Shown here one piece after another: positions 1 to 5,497 of a stretch of 5,497 nt of DNA. Position 1 is the first letter of the stretch. Every line of letters begins with the position of its first letter. The notes under the pieces are model-generated. The model made no database searches. It was not told the DNA's origin and worked only from the letters and a program-made list of their open reading frames with translations. The position numbers and the translations under genes are program-made. The stretch is taken from positions 1-5,497 of the forward strand of contig JAFGDF010000299.1 in assembly GCA_016932235.1 (NCBI GenBank), given 5' to 3'. The DNA is from Deltaproteobacteria bacterium (GTDB lineage: Bacteria; Desulfobacterota; DSM-4660; Desulfatiglandales; HGW-15).

Positions 1-1878
1 AAATCCCATGTCATCAAAAACGTCCTTTATCAATTCGGATGATGTTCTTCCTTCCGTTACTTCGTCATTCATACCGAGTTTCTTGGCAACCTCCAGGACC
101 GCCTCATAGTTACTCTTTGCTTCTCCCACCGGGGGGATGGCCTCCTCCATGCGCACCAGGCTTTGAAAACTCTCCCCGTCTCTAACGCATGGTGAAATGT
201 CATCTGTTTCTAAGGTTGTTTTGATAGGCAGGATAATGTCCGCGAACAGACTGTCATTCTCGAGCCAGGGAGCCTGGGCAACGAAACATTCAATCTTGGG
301 GCTCCTCGCTGTCTCTGCAATATGATGCCCATTGCCCCAGCATGTAATACGGCAGGGTGTATCAGACCAGATCATCTTAATCTCGGTGCCACCTTCTTCT
401 TTGGGTATAGGGTAGGTATACTTGACGAATTGATCAGCAGTTGGGACTTCAATACCGCCGGTACCCCAGAAATCGACCTTGCCTTCATTGATAGCCTTTT
501 CTATCAGTGTCTTGGGAATCATCTGTTTACCCCATGCCTTCGGTGTCAAGCTGTGGGGTTTTAAAAGCCTGTCACCATACTTGCTTTTTTTCAGGCTCTC
601 AAACATCGCCATGTGTCCGCCGGTCTTCGGAGTGACAATGTTCCTTGGCATCCCCTGATAGGCAATCTGAGTCTGGTGAGCACCGGGCTTTCCCAGTCCC
701 TGCATTCCAAGGAGGACAACCTCAAGCCTTGCCGGTTCATGGGACAATGGACCTCTAATCATACCGCCACCGAAATAGTGACCTATAGTAGTTACGTTAT
801 CGGCAAAGTCTCTTGCAAGGGCCTTTATAGTCCATTCCGGAACTCCGCACTTGGGAGATGCCCATTCAGGTGTTTTGGGTACACCATCCTCTTCACCCAT
901 GACATAGGCCTTTACTTTATCAAAACCTACAACATGGGTATCAACATATTCCCTGTCATAGGTATCTTCTTTGATCCAGGTGTAAATGACAGCAAGCTGC
1001 AGGGCAGCGTCTGTATTGGGAAGTACCGGAATCCATTTATCTGCGTGGATAGCAGCTGCATAGTTCAGATCAGGGCAGATATAGATCTGTCTGATTCCGA
1101 TTTCTTTCCAGAACCGGACTATGTTACTGGCATATTGTCCCCTGAAACCCCAGGGTGTTGTCTCAGGGTCACCGCCCCACACCAGAAGCAGTTCAGTGTG
1201 ATCACTGATGTCTTTAACCAGATTGTTGGCCGGGGCCATCATTCCTATGAGGCCTGAGCCCCACATATGCTTCGAACCCCAGTACCAGCCCTCCCATGAA
1301 TCAGGGTTCCTGACCTGCTGGGTAAATCCGCCCATCTTGTCCAGCAGCAGAGAAGAGGATCCATGCGTGGCGTGAACAAACATACATTCACCGTGACCGT
1401 CTCCCTGGATCAGGATGGCAAGGGGGCCGTATTCCTTGTGTATCCTCTTTATCTCCCCTGCAATGAGCTCAGCGGCTTCATCCCATGATATTCTGACAAA
1501 CTTGCTCTTTCCCCTGTTATGGGTATTGCGGTCACCATTTGGATCCCAGTCAATCCTTTTTAAAGGATATTTTATCCTGTTCGGTGAATATACCCGTTTT
1601 TTATAGGCAAGGCTGAAAGGTGACGGAAGGGCCTTCATCATGGGTCTAAGCGTCTTACCGTTCTTACTGATTTGCCATGGATTGAAAGTTTTGGAATCAT
1701 ATTTAGCATCGTAATGAAGGGGCCTTATTCTAACAATTTTTCCATTCCTGACATCAACCGCACAGGGTACTGCCCCGTAAATCCCTCCGCTGAGTCCGAG
1801 AGCCTTGTATACCGTTTTATCAGCCTTACTCGCCAGCGGATCTTTTACTCTTTTTTCTTTTGATATTTCTCCTGGCAT
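1..1878 (-). CDS. Transhydroxylase-like molybdopterin oxidoreductase, large subunit (partial, C-terminus beyond window)
   Basis: The frame is open from an ATG at 1878 to the window edge, giving 626 residues; AAGGAGG lies 4 nt upstream. The protein is a DMSO reductase-family Mo/W-bis-MGD enzyme. Its closest match by eye is the large subunit of pyrogallol-phloroglucinol transhydroxylase (AthL, about 875 aa), so roughly 250 residues are missing. Shared blocks are ISWDEA (130-135), NPDSWEGWYWG (191-201), HMW (204-206), GGDPET (235-240), ADKW (279-282), MQGLGKPG (392-399) and ADIILP (546-551). Ser194 corresponds to the Mo-ligand serine of AthL, Asp193 to its active-site aspartate, and His162 (GDGH) probably to its active-site histidine. 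The N-terminal domain has a single cysteine (Cys39), so no [4Fe-4S] site is present, as in AthL, whose clusters sit on a separate small subunit. No Tat signal is seen, so it is probably cytoplasmic. Resorcinol hydroxylase-type enzymes are the main alternative. Family is well supported; the substrate is unknown. Confidence 0.9.
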   Translation of the reverse strand, partial: MPGEISKEKRVKDPLASKADKTVYKALGLSGGIYGAVPCAVDVRNGKIVRIRPLHYDAKYDSKTFNPWQISKNGKTLRPMMKALPSPFSLAYKKRVYSPNRIKYPLKRIDWDPNGDRNTHNRGKSKFVRISWDEAAELIAGEIKRIHKEYGPLAILIQGDGHGECMFVHATHGSSSLLLDKMGGFTQQVRNPDSWEGWYWGSKHMWGSGLIGMMAPANNLVKDISDHTELLLVWGGDPETTPWGFRGQYASNIVRFWKEIGIRQIYICPDLNYAAAIHADKWIPVLPNTDAALQLAVIYTWIKEDTYDREYVDTHVVGFDKVKAYVMGEEDGVPKTPEWASPKCGVPEWTIKALARDFADNVTTIGHYFGGGMIRGPLSHEPARLEVVLLGMQGLGKPGAHQTQIAYQGMPRNIVTPKTGGHMAMFESLKKSKYGDRLLKPHSLTPKAWGKQMIPKTLIEKAINEGKVDFWGTGGIEVPTADQFVKYTYPIPKEEGGTEIKMIWSDTPCRITCWGNGHHIAETARSPKIECFVAQAPWLENDSLFADIILPIKTTLETDDISPCVRDGESFQSLVRMEEAIPPVGEAKSNYEAVLEVAKKLGMNDEVTEGRTSSELIKDVFDDMGF

Positions 1879-1882
1879 AAAA

Positions 1883-1889
1883 CCTCCTT
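1883..1889 (-). promoter_or_regulatory. Ribosome binding site of the Mo enzyme gene
   Basis: A full AAGGAGG on the minus strand lies 4 nt before the ATG at 1878. It fixes that start, since the next in-frame Met lies about 80 codons inside conserved sequence. The gap back to the esterase stop (1879-2005) is AT-rich. I see no convincing hairpin terminator or promoter in it, so the Mo gene may be co-transcribed with the esterase, but a weak promoter of its own cannot be excluded. Confidence 0.75.
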
Positions 1890-2005
1890 ACGATTTAATT
1901 TTTATAAAAAATACTTTACTATATCTTTTCACTCCATTATTTTTATTCAGGTAATTGTCGCCTTTGACTTCACTATAAGAATTATTAGAATGTTCACAGA
2001 GCAAC

Positions 2006-3352
<1,347 letters not shown>

Positions 3353-3396
3353 TTAAGTTGTTAATGTGAATAGTAAAAATATAATTTGAAATCGAA

Positions 3397-3412
3397 GGAC
3401 CTTTGAAGGTTC
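3397..3412. promoter_or_regulatory. Imperfect 16-bp dyad in the divergent intergenic region (possible operator)
   Basis: GGACCTT and AAGGTTC flank a 2-nt centre and form seven complementary positions, one of them a G-T mismatch. The spacer is too short for a good RNA hairpin, so a protein-binding dyad is the more natural reading. It lies about 47 bp upstream of the esterase ribosome binding site, where that gene's promoter would be expected. No regulator gene is present in the window. Confidence 0.3.
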
Positions 3413-3444
3413 GGGCCCTAGTGTGATATTTAAGCAATCTGTTC

Positions 3445-3473
3445 TTGCTAAAACCGCCATTAATGTATATAGG
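3445..3473 (+). promoter_or_regulatory. Weak sigma70-like promoter candidate for the MFS-GRE operon
   Basis: TTGCTA (3445-3450) is followed after 17 nt by TATAGG (3468-3473). TATATA at 3466-3471 gives a 15-nt spacing instead. Neither hexamer is a strong consensus match. The position, about 60 bp before the MFS start and overlapping the 3464-3479 dyad, would suit a repressor-controlled promoter. Confidence 0.25.
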
Positions 3474-3479
3474 TATACA
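3464..3479. promoter_or_regulatory. Perfect-arm dyad TGTATA-N4-TATACA (operator candidate)
   Basis: Two perfect 6-bp inverted arms are separated by TAGG. Read on the other strand, the sequence begins TTGTATACC, which recalls the GTATAC-centred operators of some FadR/VanR-type GntR regulators. It overlaps the candidate -10 region of the rightward operon, a typical repressor position. The arms are short and the region is AT-rich, so chance occurrence is possible. Confidence 0.4.
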
Positions 3480-3523
3480 AAAGTCTAAATTGTGTCAATA
3501 AAATTATCCGTGGTGAAAAAAAA

Positions 3524-3528
3524 AGGAG
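3524..3528 (+). promoter_or_regulatory. Ribosome binding site that decides the TTG start of the MFS gene
   Basis: AGGAG, preceded by a run of A, lies 6 nt before the TTG at 3535. No ATG in this frame has comparable spacing before the first membrane helix. The next in-frame Met, residue 26, lies inside helix 1. Confidence 0.75.
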
Positions 3529-3534
3529 TTTTTC

Positions 3535-4776
3535 TTGAATAACTTAAAGGCAGCGGCACCGGTAACTATCTGGAACCGTAATTTTATATGCATATTATTA
3601 ATATCATTTATGCTTGGCATTTCACATTTTTCAATAAATCCTCTTATTGCATCCTATGCTATTCATCTGGGTGCCAGCGCCTATCTTACGGGGTTGATTT
3701 TAGGAATTTTTTTTGGTGTCGCGTTCGCAATGAGGCCTGTAGCGGGCCCTGTTCTCACATGGTTTGACAAGCGCAAACTGATGATACTGGTATTTTTTAT
3801 CAATGGAGCAGCAAATATCGGTTATGCACTCTTTGATAACATATCAGGCTTTATTGCCTTCAGGCTGATTCACGGACTCCAATACGCCCTTGTTGGAACC
3901 CTTACAATGACCCTGGCAGGGGACAGTCTGCCAAAAGAGAAAATGGCCTCCGGAATGGGTATTTATGGACTCAGTTCATCACTCAGTATGGCAATAGCAC
4001 CAACCCTGGGATTGAGTATTCTAAATTACGGAACCTATTTAAAAAATGAAAGTTTCGGTTTTACCTGTATATTTATTTTTGGCATAATAATCAGTATGTT
4101 GGGTTTTATTCCGGCTTTTATGCTTTTACCGGACAGAAAGACAAAGGAAGATATATCAAGCACGGGAGCGTGGTATAAGAATATAGTTTCTGTTCATGCG
4201 ATTCCCATGGCCGCAATTATGTTTTTTATTTATCTGGGATGGTCCCTGTATAACGTGTATATTGTAGAATATGCAAAAGAGCTGGAAATTTCGGGAATAA
4301 GTTCATTTTATACTGTGCTGGCCCTGGTTCTTTTAGTTGTAAGACCGGCAAGCGGATATCTTACCGACAGATTTGGATTAGCCAGAGTTTTTCCACCTGC
4401 CCTGCTGATAACAGCCTCTTCATTTTTTATAATTGGATACGCCGGATCAATCGGTACGATACTCACAGGTGCGGTAATAGCAGCTGTTGGGTTCGGTTCC
4501 TTTCAGCCTGCTGTTTATTCCATGTGCATTCTGTCCGAAACACCCTTAAAGCGCAGTGTTGCCAGCAATACCCTCTATATAGGGATAGATATAGGATTAT
4601 TTCTCGGCCCTATTCTCGGCAGTATTGTGTATGAGAATTACAATTATTCAATTATGTTTAAATCTGCTTCACTTGTGGTCTTCATCGCTCTCATTATCTT
4701 TATCCTGATACTGCCGTCTTATTATCGTAGACGCAGAGCGCTGGAGGTGATGGAAAAAGGACAGGTCCCGGCATAA
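3535..4776 (+). CDS. Major facilitator superfamily transporter, 12 TM
   Basis: A 413-aa inner-membrane secondary transporter begins at TTG, supported by AGGAG 6 nt upstream. Twelve hydrophobic segments can be placed at roughly 17-36, 46-67, 82-100, 104-124, 140-162, 175-197, 220-240, 257-275, 285-303, 306-330, 342-364 and 374-395, with the central cytoplasmic loop at 199-219. The MFS motif A loop appears in both halves: between TM2 and TM3 (RPVAGP, then DKRK at 78-81) and between TM8 and TM9 (RPASGYLTDRFG, 270-281). The second copy fits the consensus better. TM4 begins FRLIHGLQYA, a common MFS pattern. The C-terminus is short and basic (RRRR at 398-401). The gene ends 21 bp before the glycyl radical enzyme gene and is probably in one operon with it. 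Uptake of the pathway substrate or export of a product is inferred; direction and substrate cannot be read from the sequence. Confidence 0.9.
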   Translation: MNNLKAAAPVTIWNRNFICILLISFMLGISHFSINPLIASYAIHLGASAYLTGLILGIFFGVAFAMRPVAGPVLTWFDKRKLMILVFFINGAANIGYALFDNISGFIAFRLIHGLQYALVGTLTMTLAGDSLPKEKMASGMGIYGLSSSLSMAIAPTLGLSILNYGTYLKNESFGFTCIFIFGIIISMLGFIPAFMLLPDRKTKEDISSTGAWYKNIVSVHAIPMAAIMFFIYLGWSLYNVYIVEYAKELEISGISSFYTVLALVLLVVRPASGYLTDRFGLARVFPPALLITASSFFIIGYAGSIGTILTGAVIAAVGFGSFQPAVYSMCILSETPLKRSVASNTLYIGIDIGLFLGPILGSIVYENYNYSIMFKSASLVVFIALIIFILILPSYYRRRRALEVMEKGQVPA

Positions 4777-4780
4777 TTTC

Positions 4781-4793
4781 AGGGAGGAGAGGA
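4781..4793 (+). promoter_or_regulatory. Purine-rich ribosome binding site of the glycyl radical enzyme gene
   Basis: AGGGAGGAGAGGA ends 4 nt before the ATG at 4798 and offers overlapping GGAG and GAGG cores. It occupies most of the 21-bp gap after the MFS stop, leaving no room for a terminator or separate promoter and supporting co-transcription. Confidence 0.75.
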
Positions 4794-4797
4794 AGAT

Positions 4798-5497
4798 ATG
4801 GAACCCGCAGTAAAAATCGATGTAAACCTGCTCAAGGAAATCGACAGAACTTCTCTGGACGATAAACGCATTCGCTGGAAGGCGGCCGTAAAGAAGGCCC
4901 CCTACAAAGTACATGTTGACCGGCAGAAATTTGCTGCGGAGTCATGGAAACAGACGGAAGGCGATGATATCGAGATCCGCAGGGCAAAACTCTTTGAGCA
5001 TGTCGTAAAAAACATTGAAATAAGTATTCTGGATTTCGACTGTATAGCGGGTCGTATGGGGCCCACAGTCATAGGCGCATATACGGCGATGGATATCTGC
5101 GGCGACTACCTGGAAGGCCTCTGGGATGATGAAGGTAGTATCAGTTTTTCCATGCACGATAAGTCATCCATGACCCCGGAAGAACTGGAAATCCTCCGGG
5201 ATGCAGCCCGTGTCTTTGGCGGAAAGACCGTTGCAGATATGGGTAACAGGGTGATGGAGGATGTGCTCGGCAGCTGGCCACGGGATGCACTGGAAGCCAG
5301 GCTGAAAGATCCTCAACTGAATTCAGGCAACTTTGGCAACTCTACGAACACCATAGATTTTGAAAAAATAATTAACAGGGGGCTGAAATACTTTATCGCA
5401 GAAGCCAGGTGGCATATTGACGATTTCATTGCCAACCGGCAGCAGGGACCGGACAGGTTCTACTTCTGGAAGGCAGCCATAATTGTTGCACAGGCCT
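4798..5497 (+). CDS. Glycyl radical enzyme, PFL-like family (partial, N-terminal 233 residues)
   Basis: The frame is open from an ATG at 4798 to the window edge; family members are usually about 780-900 aa. The N-terminal PFL domain shows the usual order of motifs: ESWKQTEGDD (48-57), IRRAK (60-64), a VVKNIEI helix (69-75), and D-x-D-x-IAGR (79-86) where most relatives have ELIVG. Later come DFEKIINRGLKYFIAEA (187-203), which matches the family pattern of a D-Y-E-K-V-L-N-K-G-L type helix, and FYFWKAAIIVAQA (221-233), which matches the DFY-x-A-x-I-I pattern. These support the decarboxylase, dehydratase and alkylsuccinate synthase group rather than PFL itself. The active-site Cys and C-terminal Gly-radical loop lie outside the window, so the reaction cannot be assigned. 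It follows the MFS gene by 21 bp. A radical-SAM activase is expected nearby but not visible. Family is confident; subfamily is unresolved. Confidence 0.85.
   Translation, partial: MEPAVKIDVNLLKEIDRTSLDDKRIRWKAAVKKAPYKVHVDRQKFAAESWKQTEGDDIEIRRAKLFEHVVKNIEISILDFDCIAGRMGPTVIGAYTAMDICGDYLEGLWDDEGSISFSMHDKSSMTPEELEILRDAARVFGGKTVADMGNRVMEDVLGSWPRDALEARLKDPQLNSGNFGNSTNTIDFEKIINRGLKYFIAEARWHIDDFIANRQQGPDRFYFWKAAIIVAQA

Noticed and set aside
613..1257. A 214-codon open frame on the plus strand
   Set aside because: It lies entirely inside the Mo enzyme gene on the opposite strand, in register with its codons. Its translation has no recognisable family motif, while the minus-strand frame is a clear DMSO reductase-family protein.
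1879..2005. Possible terminator or promoter between esterase and Mo enzyme genes
   Set aside because: I found no stem-loop followed by a T run on the minus strand, and only scattered TATA-like hexamers without a matching -35. Nothing is strong enough to annotate.
4669..5157. Two short minus-strand frames (4669-4914 and 4942-5157)
   Set aside because: Both are antisense to the MFS end and the glycyl radical enzyme start, whose own frames are well supported.

Overview
The window appears to come from an anaerobic, probably Gram-negative bacterium. The sequence carries an oxygen-sensitive glycyl radical enzyme and a molybdenum bis-MGD hydroxyl-transfer-type enzyme, and one protein has a Sec-type export signal. 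A Desulfobacterota-like or syntrophic fermenter is a reasonable guess, because the best-known relative of the Mo enzyme is from Pelobacter acidigallici. Nothing in the window fixes the taxonomy.

Layout: two genes run leftward and two run rightward from a 197-bp divergent intergenic region (3338-3534). Leftward are a 443-aa exported CE1/esterase-D-type alpha/beta hydrolase (3337-2006) and, after a 127-bp gap, the first 626 codons of a molybdopterin enzyme (1878-1, cut by the window edge). The Mo enzyme belongs to the pyrogallol-phloroglucinol transhydroxylase large-subunit branch of the DMSO reductase family. Rightward are a 12-TM major facilitator transporter with a TTG start (3535-4776) and, 21 bp later, the first 233 codons of a pyruvate-formate-lyase-type glycyl radical enzyme (4798-5497, cut by the window edge). 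All four starts have strong Shine-Dalgarno sequences. No RNA genes, insertion sequences, CRISPR arrays or convincing terminators were seen.

Working model (inference): this is a catabolic locus for an ester-linked, probably phenolic or polyhydroxylated compound in the absence of oxygen. The exported esterase would release the substrate outside the cytoplasm and the MFS protein would carry it across the membrane. The transhydroxylase-like Mo enzyme and the glycyl radical enzyme would then rearrange, dehydroxylate, decarboxylate or cleave it. I know of no characterised pathway that pairs a transhydroxylase-type Mo enzyme with a glycyl radical enzyme and a secreted esterase, so this combination is the most interesting feature of the window. 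Both key enzymes are truncated, and their partners (a Fe-S small subunit and a radical-SAM activase) would have to lie outside the window.
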